Below are positions 1-7,918 of a stretch of DNA of 34,684 nucleotides, in pieces. The stretch lies in NCBI GenBank assembly GCA_913056215.1, contig CAJXMN010000020.1:1-34684 (forward strand), given 5' to 3'. Numbering within the stretch: position 1 is the stretch's first letter; every line of letters starts with the position of its first letter. This DNA is from an uncultured Flavobacteriales bacterium (lineage in GTDB: Bacteria; Bacteroidota; Bacteroidia; Flavobacteriales_D; Crocinitomicaceae). The translations under genes were made by a program, and so were the position numbers. The notes beneath the pieces were generated by a model that was not told the DNA's origin, made no database searches, and saw only the letters and a program-made list of their open reading frames with translations.

Positions 1-1361
1 TTATTCAGTCCGACAAAAACTATACTGAAGATGATTTTACTATAATCATTGAAGATCTGGGGCTCCATCTTTCATCATTTCAAAAGACCGATAAAGTCAT
101 TTCTCCTTCCGCGACCCCTGCTTACACCAAAAAATGTTGTGAAATACAGTTAATTATGCAAGACAGCTATGAAGATGGTTGGAACGGAGGATATCTAACC
201 GTAACGATTGATGGCACATCTCAGGATTACAGCGCCAGTGGAAGTGGTACTCTGGAATACCTTTCTTATTGTGACACCAATGCTATCACTATCGAATATA
301 CAGCGGGGAGTTATGAAAGCGAAAACACTTACGAATTTGAGTTCCCCGACGGATCAACGTTTTCCGATGGTCCCAGCCCCGCCACAGGTACTGTTTTTAG
401 TGGGTCTTTCATGTGTGGTAATGCGACATCTCAGGACTGTGAAGGAGCAGAGATGGTATGTAGCAACGAATCGTTTCAGGGAAACTCGAGTGGTTCTGGA
501 AATTATTATGATTTAAAGTCATCTAATGACGGTTGTCTCGGGGGCGAAAACCAATCGTCTTGGTACTACATTTATATTGATACTGGAGGAACGCTATCCA
601 TGGAAATTGCACCAGACAATGGAACAGACGATTATGATTTTGCAATTTGGGGTCCCTATGATGAAACAACAGCGCAAAACAACTGTCCTCCAGTAGAAGA
701 TCCTGTTCGCTGCAACTGGGTGCTTTTTCCAAAATCGGGAAGTTGTGGAACGAACACCAATCCTACAGGGTTAGCACTCGATGCGTCTCTTCCAACGTCA
801 AATGACGATTGCACGAACAATCCTTACGTACGACATTTAGACACCCAAGACGACGAGGTGTACATTCTGGTCATTGATAATTATTCATCCAGTTCTGAAC
901 CCTTCGATCTCACATGGGGCGGTACTGCGATGATGGGCTGTAAATCAATTGTTCTTCCCGTAGAGCTGATCTCTTTCGAAGCAAAGAACTACAATTCTTC
1001 CAACCGCATCCACTGGTCAACAGCCAGTGAAAATAACAACGATTATTTCACACTGGAATATTCATCAGACGCGGATCACTGGGAGGAATTAGCACAAATC
1101 GATGGCGCGGGGACATCTTCTTCTACACGCACCTATAGTTTTGAACATCGCGATTTTACACCCGGAGTCAATTACTATCGACTCATGCAGTTCGATTACG
1201 ATGGAACCAAAAAAACATTCAATGCTATTTCCATTGACAACAAGAACCAAAGCACAATAGTCAAGCGCGTGAATACTATGGGGCAAGTTGTGGATAAAAA
1301 CTTCAAAGGGCTGGTCATACTGTATTATGATGATGGTTCCATAGTAAAAACCGTTCAGTAA
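1..1361 (+). CDS. T9SS-secreted surface protein, 3' part (5' end outside window)
   Basis: The reading frame is open from the first complete codon (position 3) to the stop at 1359-1361. The ATG at 156 is therefore internal and the true start lies upstream of the window. The visible part begins with a DSYEDGWNGG segment, a motif common in secreted Bacteroidota proteins. A Cys-containing, Asp/Ser/Gly-rich middle follows (about positions 430-950). Next comes an LPVELISFEAKN...HWSTASENNNDYF module, the Ig-like stretch that usually precedes a T9SS sorting signal. The end, VNTMGQVVDKNFKGL...YYDDGS, fits the MGQVVD-type variant of the T9SS C-terminal domain. Inference: the protein is exported, passed through the T9SS and displayed or released at the surface. 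Its function is unknown. Nothing downstream on the plus strand appears co-transcribed, and the next recognisable coding remnant is on the other strand. Confidence 0.85.
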   Translation, partial: IQSDKNYTEDDFTIIIEDLGLHLSSFQKTDKVISPSATPAYTKKCCEIQLIMQDSYEDGWNGGYLTVTIDGTSQDYSASGSGTLEYLSYCDTNAITIEYTAGSYESENTYEFEFPDGSTFSDGPSPATGTVFSGSFMCGNATSQDCEGAEMVCSNESFQGNSSGSGNYYDLKSSNDGCLGGENQSSWYYIYIDTGGTLSMEIAPDNGTDDYDFAIWGPYDETTAQNNCPPVEDPVRCNWVLFPKSGSCGTNTNPTGLALDASLPTSNDDCTNNPYVRHLDTQDDEVYILVIDNYSSSSEPFDLTWGGTAMMGCKSIVLPVELISFEAKNYNSSNRIHWSTASENNNDYFTLEYSSDADHWEELAQIDGAGTSSSTRTYSFEHRDFTPGVNYYRLMQFDYDGTKKTFNAISIDNKNQSTIVKRVNTMGQVVDKNFKGLVILYYDDGSIVKTVQ

Positions 1362-1419
1362 TCGGAGAAACAGGGTTGCAGTGGTATGATTTACTGAATA
1401 TTCATCACGTGGTGACCAA

Positions 1420-1638
1420 CTAATGCATGTCATTCATATCCATCATTTTCTGTATTCCTTCCAATTCTTCCGCTATTTTTTTTAGCTGTTTGTTGCAAAA
1501 CGGACACTATTGACCACGATGAAAAACAACTACGATGAATCCTTTTTGTATTTCATTATTTAATTGAAACGCTTCCCCGTGCAGGTCTATTGCTGAAAAA
1601 TCAGGTACTTCGTCGCCTACTTTTAATCCTTTTGCCAT
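1420..1638 (-). pseudogene. Broken AhpC/TSA-family peroxiredoxin
   Basis: The minus strand from the ATG at 1638 reads as the first 43 residues of an AhpC/TSA peroxiredoxin (MAKGLKVGDEVPDFSAIDL...). It then meets an in-frame TAG at 1507-1509, exactly where the conserved Trp of the catalytic RGQWCPxC motif should be. The frame continues after the stop with CPFCNKQLKKIAEELEGIQK and ends at 1420, 73 codons in total. A complete family member needs roughly 100 more residues, so the copy has both a nonsense codon and a lost 3' half. An intact relative with RGQWCPIC lies at 11804-12421. One base (TGG to TAG) explains the stop, so a sequencing error there is possible, but the 3' truncation does not depend on it. 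Confidence 0.8.
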
Positions 1639-1716
1639 ATATACAGTTTTGTCATTGGTCGGTTTAAATTGAGATGCTTACACATTACCTCTAATGCATT
1701 TGTCAAGTGCTGTTTT

Positions 1717-1763
1717 CACCATTATTTTTAGGAACCATTAAGGCATGAAGAGACATTAAGGGG
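1717..1763 (+). repeat. Left copy of 47-bp direct repeat flanking the GxxExxY gene
   Basis: This copy matches 2381-2426 with one substitution and one missing base (45 of 47 positions). The shared core is GGCATGAAGAGACATTAAGG. The pair brackets the GxxExxY gene and its other repeat arms. Confidence 0.8.
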
Positions 1764-1795
1764 GGTTCTTAATGAGTCTTAACTTCTTAATGGTT
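1733..1795 (+). repeat. Imperfect inverted repeat (29-bp arms)
   Basis: The left arm 1733-1761 and the right arm 1767-1795 are inverted copies, complementary at 22 of 29 positions and separated by 5 bases. Both outer ends read AACCATTAAG (inverted on the right). It could fold as a hairpin immediately 3' of the GxxExxY gene and might act as its terminator, although no strong T-tract follows. Confidence 0.65.
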
Positions 1796-1804
1796 ACTTT
1801 TCTT

Positions 1805-2209
1805 TCAGTCAGGTAATTGTGAAAAGAATTCATTTACAAAAGGTTTTTTAGATTTGGTAATATTATCAGAATAAAAATTTATGAGTAACCCTTGAGGTTT
1901 TTTCAATATCTTCATATACGTTAATAATTGAGCTTCATGAACGGGAAGAATGGTTTCTACAGCTTTCAATTCTACTACAATAGTCTCATTTACTAATAAA
2001 TCAACTCTTAAATTAACGTCCATTTCTAATAAGTCATAAATGACTGGAACGACCATTTGTTGTTTAACTTCAAATCCATTTTTAATAAGTTCGTATTTTA
2101 AACACTGCTCATAGACACTTTCTAATAACCCCGGACCAAGTTCTTTGTGAACTTTAATGGCACAGCCAACAATCTCATAGGATAACTGAGTAACTTCTTT
2201 TTTCGTCAA
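1805..2209 (-). CDS. GxxExxY-family protein (PD-(D/E)xK nuclease-like)
   Basis: This 134-residue protein carries the family signature GLLESVY at residues 27-33, following VHKELGPG. A PD-(D/E)xK-like core follows, with Asp70 in LRVDLL and Glu80-x-Lys82 in VVELKAV, and then HEAQLLTYM at 91-99. The length is near that of the family (about 125-135 residues). The family (Pfam PDDEXK_3) is placed by fold in the nuclease superfamily, but its biological role is not established. The start is an ATG at 2207-2209 with no better upstream choice. The gene stands alone, is visibly A+T-rich, and is surrounded by related short repeats on both sides, which suggests insertion as a unit. Activity on nucleic acid is an inference from the motif only. 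Confidence 0.85.
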   Translation of the reverse strand: MTKKEVTQLSYEIVGCAIKVHKELGPGLLESVYEQCLKYELIKNGFEVKQQMVVPVIYDLLEMDVNLRVDLLVNETIVVELKAVETILPVHEAQLLTYMKILKKPQGLLINFYSDNITKSKKPFVNEFFSQLPD

Positions 2210-2257
2210 AACATTATTTTTAAATCATTAGTAACATATAAAAAGATAAGTATTATA

Positions 2258-2360
2258 TCTTAATGATTCTTAACTTCTTAATGGTTATTATTTTCACCAT
2301 TTTAATTTGAACCATTAAGGCATTAAGAGTATTAAGGGGTTTGTCTTAATGATTCTAAGC
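2258..2360 (+). repeat. Cluster of inverted-repeat arms upstream of the GxxExxY gene
   Basis: Segment 2258-2286 matches the right arm at 1767-1795 in 28 of 29 bases. Segment 2310-2337 is a variant of the left arm (AACCATTAAGGCATTAAGAG...). Segment 2344-2360 is a shortened right arm (TCTTAATGATTCTAAGC). With the copy at 2381-2426, these account for most of the 340 bases between the GxxExxY gene and the next gene. No coding signal was seen from 2430 to 2549. Confidence 0.7.
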
Positions 2361-2380
2361 TTTTTCATGTTTTTACCTTT

Positions 2381-2426
2381 CACCATTCTTTTTAGGAACC
2401 TTAAGGCATGAAGAGACATTAAGGGG
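2381..2426 (+). repeat. Right copy of 47-bp direct repeat flanking the GxxExxY gene
   Basis: This is the partner of 1717-1763 in the same orientation, 45 of 47 positions shared. The distance between the copies (664 bases start to start) would define a cassette containing the GxxExxY gene. Confidence 0.8.
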
Positions 2427-2549
2427 TAGCTCAATAGGCATCTAATTCGTAATGTGGGCTGCTTTTTTACGATTCATTCTTTGACTTTTTGTAAGCAAAT
2501 GAAATCCAAGTCGTCTACTCTATCGTAATTATAACAACGCCAATACTGT

Positions 2550-3263
2550 TTGAAACGAATTTCTAAGATAGCATTACTTGTTTTTGTGCGCGAAGCGCGT
2601 CAGGAAGCTCGGTTAAAACCTATCTTTAGCGGTGACGATTCCAGAAATGAGCAGTTGTTCACCTTTCTCAACAAACGAATCATCAATGAGGCCAAAGCCA
2701 GTTCCTTTGAATATTTTGTAATCAGCACCAAAGATCAGGTTGGTCAGGATTTTGCCGATCGATTCAAAAATGCTTTCAAATCTATTTTTGAACTGGGGTA
2801 CGATGCGGTCATCAGTGTGGGTAACGATGTTCCTCAAGTCAATAGAAAAACGATCGCTTCTGTACACGATGCATTTGCAGAACACGATGTAGTCATTGGT
2901 AAAACAACTAGTAATGGAGCATATACCCTGGGATTAACCAAATATGCCTTTTCTAAATGCGACTTTGACGCCGTCGACTGGAGTTCAAAAAATGTCGTTC
3001 GTTCAATAGAAGACCGTGCTGAAGTTCAAGGAAGTACTTACCGACAACTTGATGAAATCTATTATGAGATCAACTCTCACGATGACCTAACCGTTTTTAT
3101 TGAATGTGTCGCTCATTGCCAGTTCACGTTTCATGGAGTGCTTTTCTTAATTGGTCTGTATTACAATAAACACCAACAAATTGATCATCAGAAACGAATT
3201 CAATCATTTTTTCATTCTACTTCATTTGAAATTAGAGGATCGCCCTGTTTGTTTTTAACATAA
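2550..3263 (+). CDS. DUF2064 / TIGR04282-family glycosyltransferase-like protein
   Basis: This 237-residue protein has the pattern of the DUF2064 family, a nucleotidyl/glycosyl-transferase fold originally named rSAM/selenodomain-associated transferase 1. The N-terminus is SKIALLVFV (residues 5-13). The core is LGYDAVISVGNDVPQVN (82-98), whose GND is the counterpart of the family's G-x-D metal/sugar-nucleotide site. DVVIGKTTSNGAYTLGL (113-129) stands in place of the usual GPaxDGGYYLiGL. The start is the TTG at 2550: an in-frame TAA lies 18 bases upstream at 2532-2534 and no ATG intervenes. It is the first gene of a tight plus-strand operon, 37 bases before susC. The donor and acceptor are unknown. 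Database names linking this family to arsenosugars need an arsS gene nearby, and none is in the window. Confidence 0.7.
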   Translation: MKRISKIALLVFVREARQEARLKPIFSGDDSRNEQLFTFLNKRIINEAKASSFEYFVISTKDQVGQDFADRFKNAFKSIFELGYDAVISVGNDVPQVNRKTIASVHDAFAEHDVVIGKTTSNGAYTLGLTKYAFSKCDFDAVDWSSKNVVRSIEDRAEVQGSTYRQLDEIYYEINSHDDLTVFIECVAHCQFTFHGVLFLIGLYYNKHQQIDHQKRIQSFFHSTSFEIRGSPCLFLT

Positions 3264-3300
3264 AGCAAATAAATCAAGGTTTTACTCTAAATTATGAAAA

Positions 3301-6300
3301 ATGAAAATAGCTATTACGGCCCTATTTTGTGCGGTCGCGATGATTACGTTGTCTCAAAAGACAATTGAAGGAAAGGTGATGGATCAAAAAGAACAGCCCA
3401 TTCCTTTCGCAAAAGTTAAAATTATTGGAAAAAATCAAGGTACCACAACAAAAGAAGATGGTGGTTTCGAATTGAAGGTCAACTCGAACGATTCCCTGCG
3501 GTTTTCAGCAGCGGGTTTTGAATCCAAAACGATCCCCGTATCGGGAGAAACAGAATGGACAATTACTCTACCGTCGTCCATCAATGAATTGGACGAAGTA
3601 GTTGTTACAGCGCTCGGTCTCAAAAGGAACAAAAGAGATTTGGGATATGCTGTTCAAACGCTCGAGGGAAAGGAGATCACAGAGGTGCGACATCCGAACC
3701 TCGTTAATTCCCTAGCAGGAAGAGTAGCTGGTGTGCAAACGACCAATGGCTCCTCAGGAGTTGGCTCTTCTTCGCGTGTCATCATTCGTGGAGAAACATC
3801 GCTATCTGGAAACAATCAACCCTTGTTTGTTGTAGACGGAGTTCCTGTCAGTAATGAATTCATTGCCAACGATACGGAAAATCTCGAATCAGGATTCCAT
3901 GAGGTCGATTACGGAAATGGTATGGGTGATTTCAGTTCCGATGATATCCAATCTATATCTGTTTTGAAAGGACCCAGTGCAGCAGCATTATACGGGTCTC
4001 GAGCTGCTGGAGGTGTGATCGTGATTGAAACGAAAGAAGGTCAGCGAACGGACGGTGTTGGAATCAGTGTAAACTCCAGTGTTACCATGGAACAGATTGC
4101 TTTCCTGCCCGAATTTCAAAATGTGTATGGACAAGGATCCGGCGGACAATTCGCTTATGAAGATGGACTGGGCGGTGGTACTAACGACGGAGGACTGGTC
4201 AGTTTTGGCCCCCAAATGAACGGTCAGTTGATTACTCAATATGACGGACCTTCTTTTGATCAAGATGGTAACCCCGTTCGCGGTGGCGACGTCATAGCGC
4301 GACAGGGAAATCCGATTACGCCGACGCCTTGGACAGCAAATCCGGATAATGTTCGCAACTTTTTTGAAACGGGAGTTACAAGTCAGCACAACATTGCTTT
4401 TTCTGGTGCCAATGATGATGGAAGTTTCAGATTATCTTACACGCGAATGGACCACGAAGGAACAATTCCGAACACAGATTATCGAAGAAATAACTTGTCT
4501 TTCACTGGTACGTATGATTTATCAGAACGATTATCTATTCGGGCATTTGGAACATTCATTAACTCCAACTCAGATCACCGGCCCGGATTGGGGTATGGAA
4601 GTGAAAATGTGATGTATTCATTCTTATGGATGGGGCGACAGGTAAATCTGGATGCTGCAGAAAATTATTGGCAGGCAGGACGTGAAGGATTTCAACAGTT
4701 CAATTACAACACGCAATGGCTCGACAACCCGTTCTTCAATGTTTTTGAAAACAGAAACGGTTTCAATAAGAATCGACTCCTTGGAAATGCCGTATTGAGC
4801 TACAAGATCTCCGAAAACTGGAAACTTCGGTTTCGTTCTGGTGTAGATACATACACAGATTTGCGTACTTCGAGAAGAGCATTCAGTACGCAACGGTTTC
4901 CGAACGGAGCATATCGGGAAGACGATGTGGCTTTTACGGAGATCAACACGGATCTTCTGCTATCCTATGACAAAAAAATCAGCGAAAAATGGAATTTCAA
5001 TGCAGCGCTGGGGGCAAACAATTTTACGCAAGAGACACGCTACAAAAGTTTAACAGCAGGTCAACTCTCTGTTCCTGGAATTTACAATTTTGAAAATTCA
5101 AAAGTAGCCCTTGAAGCTTCTCAGTATAATTCACAGCGACAGATCAATTCAGTCTACGGACTTTCAGGAATTAATTTTGATCGATTCCTGTTTTTAGATG
5201 TTACCTTGAGAAATGACTGGTCGACAACGCTTCCGGTAGAGAACAATTCATTTGCCTATTACTCAGTAAATGGGGCAATCGTTTTTAGTGAAAAACTCAA
5301 TCTTCCCGAGTGGTTCAATTATGGAAAATTGCGATTAAACAGTTCCAGTGTTGGAGCCGATACTGATCCTTTCCAGTTGCGAAACACGTATCAATTCAAT
5401 CAGAATTATGGCAGTTATCCCTTGTTGACGAATAGCAGTAAATTGTTGAATCAGAATTTGCGTCCGGAACGGATCAACGGTTTGGAAACTGGTTTAGAAA
5501 TGTACTTCTTTCAGGAGCGTTTAGGACTAGATGTGACCGTTTATCAAAATACGGCAAAAAATCAGATTATTTCGCTACCGACGTCATCAGCGAGTGGCTA
5601 TTCAAGTCAGATTGTGAATGGCGGAGTTATCCAAAGTCGCGGTATCGAAATCATGCTCACCGGAGATGTGATTCGCGGTGAAGACTTCAAGTGGACAGCT
5701 TTTGCCAACTTTAGTAAAGGGGCAAGTTATGTACAGGAATTACCCGAAGGTATTGATCAATATACTACGGGTTTTGCGCGCTTATACACCACTGCTGAAA
5801 ACACGATCTTTTACATTGCCAACGCTCAAAAAGGCGGTCGTGTAGGAGATATGTACGGAACAGGTTTTCAGGAAACGGAAGACGGTCGTATTATTTATGG
5901 GGACAATGGTTTGCCGCTGAGAGATAATGAACTGCGTTATCTCGGAAACTACAATCCTGACTTCATTCTTGGATTGGGTAATACGTTTGAGTATAAAGGA
6001 TTTGAGCTCAATATTTTACTCGACTGGAGACAAGGAGGCGTTGTCGTTTCGCGAACACGAGCTGTTGGTTCTACCTCTGGGGTATTGTCTGAAACGCTTG
6101 AAGGTCGGGAAGATGGAATTGTCGGAGACGGCGTTGTAAATGTCGGAACCGAAGAAAACCCCGTTTATGAAGAGAATACAACTTCGGTTTCAGCTGCGGA
6201 GTATTACAATCAATTCTACAATCGCGCCAATGAAGAAAGTTCTACTTATGATGCTTCCTACGTTAAGATTCGGCAGATCGGACTAACGTATACTTTCCCG

Positions 6301-6498
6301 GATAAGTGGACTAAAAAAATGGGAGTTCAGGATTTCAAGATCGGCTTTATTGCCCGCAATCTATTTACGTGGACAGAAAATCCACATTTCGATCCTGAAT
6401 TGAGTGCGATGCAAGGTACTTCACAGGTATTTGGTGTAGAAGACCTTTCCTATCCATCAACGAGAAGTTTTGGAATGAATATTCAATTTAATTTTTAG
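3301..6498 (+). CDS. susC: SusC/RagA-family TonB-linked outer-membrane transporter
   Basis: This 1065-residue outer-membrane active transporter has a signal peptide at residues 1-19 (ending ITLSQ). It is followed by a carboxypeptidase-D regulatory-like beta domain (about 22-95, TIEGKVMDQKEQPIPFAKV) typical of Bacteroidota SusC proteins. A plug domain (about 100-250) contains NSLAGRVAGVQTTNG, the VIIRGETSLSGNNQPLFVVD region and the GPSAAALYGSRAAGGVIVIE signature. The rest is a beta-barrel ending in FGMNIQFNF with the usual terminal aromatic residue. The length is normal for the family. The susD gene follows after only 4 bases. SusC forms the TonB-powered pore under a SusD lid and imports oligomers or other large nutrients. 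The substrate cannot be read from sequence. No glycoside hydrolase is nearby, so a polysaccharide is not indicated. Confidence 0.95.
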   Translation: MKIAITALFCAVAMITLSQKTIEGKVMDQKEQPIPFAKVKIIGKNQGTTTKEDGGFELKVNSNDSLRFSAAGFESKTIPVSGETEWTITLPSSINELDEVVVTALGLKRNKRDLGYAVQTLEGKEITEVRHPNLVNSLAGRVAGVQTTNGSSGVGSSSRVIIRGETSLSGNNQPLFVVDGVPVSNEFIANDTENLESGFHEVDYGNGMGDFSSDDIQSISVLKGPSAAALYGSRAAGGVIVIETKEGQRTDGVGISVNSSVTMEQIAFLPEFQNVYGQGSGGQFAYEDGLGGGTNDGGLVSFGPQMNGQLITQYDGPSFDQDGNPVRGGDVIARQGNPITPTPWTANPDNVRNFFETGVTSQHNIAFSGANDDGSFRLSYTRMDHEGTIPNTDYRRNNLSFTGTYDLSERLSIRAFGTFINSNSDHRPGLGYGSENVMYSFLWMGRQVNLDAAENYWQAGREGFQQFNYNTQWLDNPFFNVFENRNGFNKNRLLGNAVLSYKISENWKLRFRSGVDTYTDLRTSRRAFSTQRFPNGAYREDDVAFTEINTDLLLSYDKKISEKWNFNAALGANNFTQETRYKSLTAGQLSVPGIYNFENSKVALEASQYNSQRQINSVYGLSGINFDRFLFLDVTLRNDWSTTLPVENNSFAYYSVNGAIVFSEKLNLPEWFNYGKLRLNSSSVGADTDPFQLRNTYQFNQNYGSYPLLTNSSKLLNQNLRPERINGLETGLEMYFFQERLGLDVTVYQNTAKNQIISLPTSSASGYSSQIVNGGVIQSRGIEIMLTGDVIRGEDFKWTAFANFSKGASYVQELPEGIDQYTTGFARLYTTAENTIFYIANAQKGGRVGDMYGTGFQETEDGRIIYGDNGLPLRDNELRYLGNYNPDFILGLGNTFEYKGFELNILLDWRQGGVVVSRTRAVGSTSGVLSETLEGREDGIVGDGVVNVGTEENPVYEENTTSVSAAEYYNQFYNRANEESSTYDASYVKIRQIGLTYTFPDKWTKKMGVQDFKIGFIARNLFTWTENPHFDPELSAMQGTSQVFGVEDLSYPSTRSFGMNIQFNF

Positions 6499-6502
6499 AA
6501 TC

Positions 6503-7918
6503 ATGAGAAATTTAATAATAATAGTACTCGTAGCAAGCGCTTTGTTCAGTTGTAAAAAATTCGATAAAGCCAATATCAATCAAAACGCTCCGGAGGAGGT
6601 GAATCCGCAATTTTTATTGTCGAATGTTCTCGCCGAAGGAGCAGACAATCAAGCATACTGGGGATGGCACGCAGGAAATCTATTGTCTCAACATGCGGCA
6701 AACCTGGAATTTTTACCTGTAGACCGTTATAACCTGGGGTCAAACGAAGGACTTTGGACAGAGACCTATCGGTTGATGAAGGATCTGCAAGATGTAAAAA
6801 ACAGCGAAGAGGGAAATAGAGCTTACGATGCAGTAGCCGATATTCTCACGGCACATCAGGCGAGTTTGGTTACCGATTTGTGGACAAATGTTCCCTTTTA
6901 TGAGTCCCTGGAAGCAGAAGAGGGGAATTTCACTCCCATTTTTGATGAACAAGAAGCAATTTATACGGGAGAAGGTGGAATCCTCGATCTTTTAAGCGCT
7001 GCCGTAGAAACGCTCGAAAACACACAAGAGACTATCGAGGGCGATTTGATGTATCAGGGAAATCTGAATAAGTGGATTAAATTTGCCAATAGCTTGCGCG
7101 TTCGATATTTGGTACGGATCAGTGATCAAGTGAACGTTTCAACGGAATTGCAACAGATCATCGACGATGGGAATATTTTCCAGGATGTAAATGATGAAGC
7201 TGTGGTACCTTATTTATCGGCATCTCCCAATCAATGGGTGATTTTCACTGAAAGAGAAGGTCGATACGTAGACGTTCGTATGAGTAAAACAGCAGAAGAC
7301 ATTTTAACTCCACTCAATGATCCGCGCATGGAACATTATTACAAACCAACAGCAAATTCCTCTGGTGGAACTGAAGTTTACCTCGGGATACCCAACGGAC
7401 TGAGTCGCGAAAGTCAGAACAGCTACGATTTGGGTGATGTTTCATTGATGGGGTCGTATTTACGAGATGAGCCCGATGGAGTGAAAGCCGCTTTCATGAC
7501 TTACGCAGAGCTGCAGTTCTGTTTAGCAGAAGCAGCACAAAAAGGGCTCATTTCAGGAAATGTATCCACTTATTATGAAGCGGGAATTCAAGGTTCTTTT
7601 GATCATTTGGGATTGACGCTCCCTGCGGGGTATTTATCTCAGCCAAATGTTATATTAGACGGATCAAATGATTTGGAACGGATCGTGACACAAAAATGGA
7701 TTGCCTCATTTATGAATGGATACGAAGCCTGGTTTGATTTTAGGAGAACGGGATATCCCGATCTGCCCCTACCCCAGGACAACTTAAACAATGATGTTTT
7801 CCCCGTGCGTTATGCATATCCTTCCACAGAACAAGCAGTAAACGGATCGAATTATTCTGACGCCGTAAATGCCATAGGAGGAGATGACTACAACAGCCCG
7901 GGTTGGTGGGAAAATTAG
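6503..7918 (+). CDS. susD: SusD/RagB-family surface lipoprotein
   Basis: This 471-residue SusD-like substrate-binding lid has a lipoprotein signal ending in the lipobox LFSC, with Cys17 as the lipidation site. The following KK and acidic residues resemble a surface export context. Features of the SusD-like group include NVLAEGADNQAYWGWHAGN near residue 41, YDAVADILTAHQASLVTDLW near 108-127, and the C-terminal GYEAWFDFRRTGYPDL. The SusD start is 4 bases after susC, and the stop at 7916-7918 touches the symporter start. Alone it would capture ligand at the surface and close over the SusC barrel. The predicted partner is the SusC at 3301-6498. The substrate is unknown. Confidence 0.93.
   Translation: MRNLIIIVLVASALFSCKKFDKANINQNAPEEVNPQFLLSNVLAEGADNQAYWGWHAGNLLSQHAANLEFLPVDRYNLGSNEGLWTETYRLMKDLQDVKNSEEGNRAYDAVADILTAHQASLVTDLWTNVPFYESLEAEEGNFTPIFDEQEAIYTGEGGILDLLSAAVETLENTQETIEGDLMYQGNLNKWIKFANSLRVRYLVRISDQVNVSTELQQIIDDGNIFQDVNDEAVVPYLSASPNQWVIFTEREGRYVDVRMSKTAEDILTPLNDPRMEHYYKPTANSSGGTEVYLGIPNGLSRESQNSYDLGDVSLMGSYLRDEPDGVKAAFMTYAELQFCLAEAAQKGLISGNVSTYYEAGIQGSFDHLGLTLPAGYLSQPNVILDGSNDLERIVTQKWIASFMNGYEAWFDFRRTGYPDLPLPQDNLNNDVFPVRYAYPSTEQAVNGSNYSDAVNAIGGDDYNSPGWWEN

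Noticed and set aside
1089-1433. 114-codon minus-strand frame over the end of the first gene
   Set aside because: It is antisense to the T9SS sorting domain, which is clearly coded on the plus strand.
1507-1509. In-frame TAG read as pyrrolysine or another recoded residue
   Set aside because: The position is the conserved Trp of RGQWCPxC, one base from TGG, and the gene is also missing its 3' half. Recoding would not rescue it.
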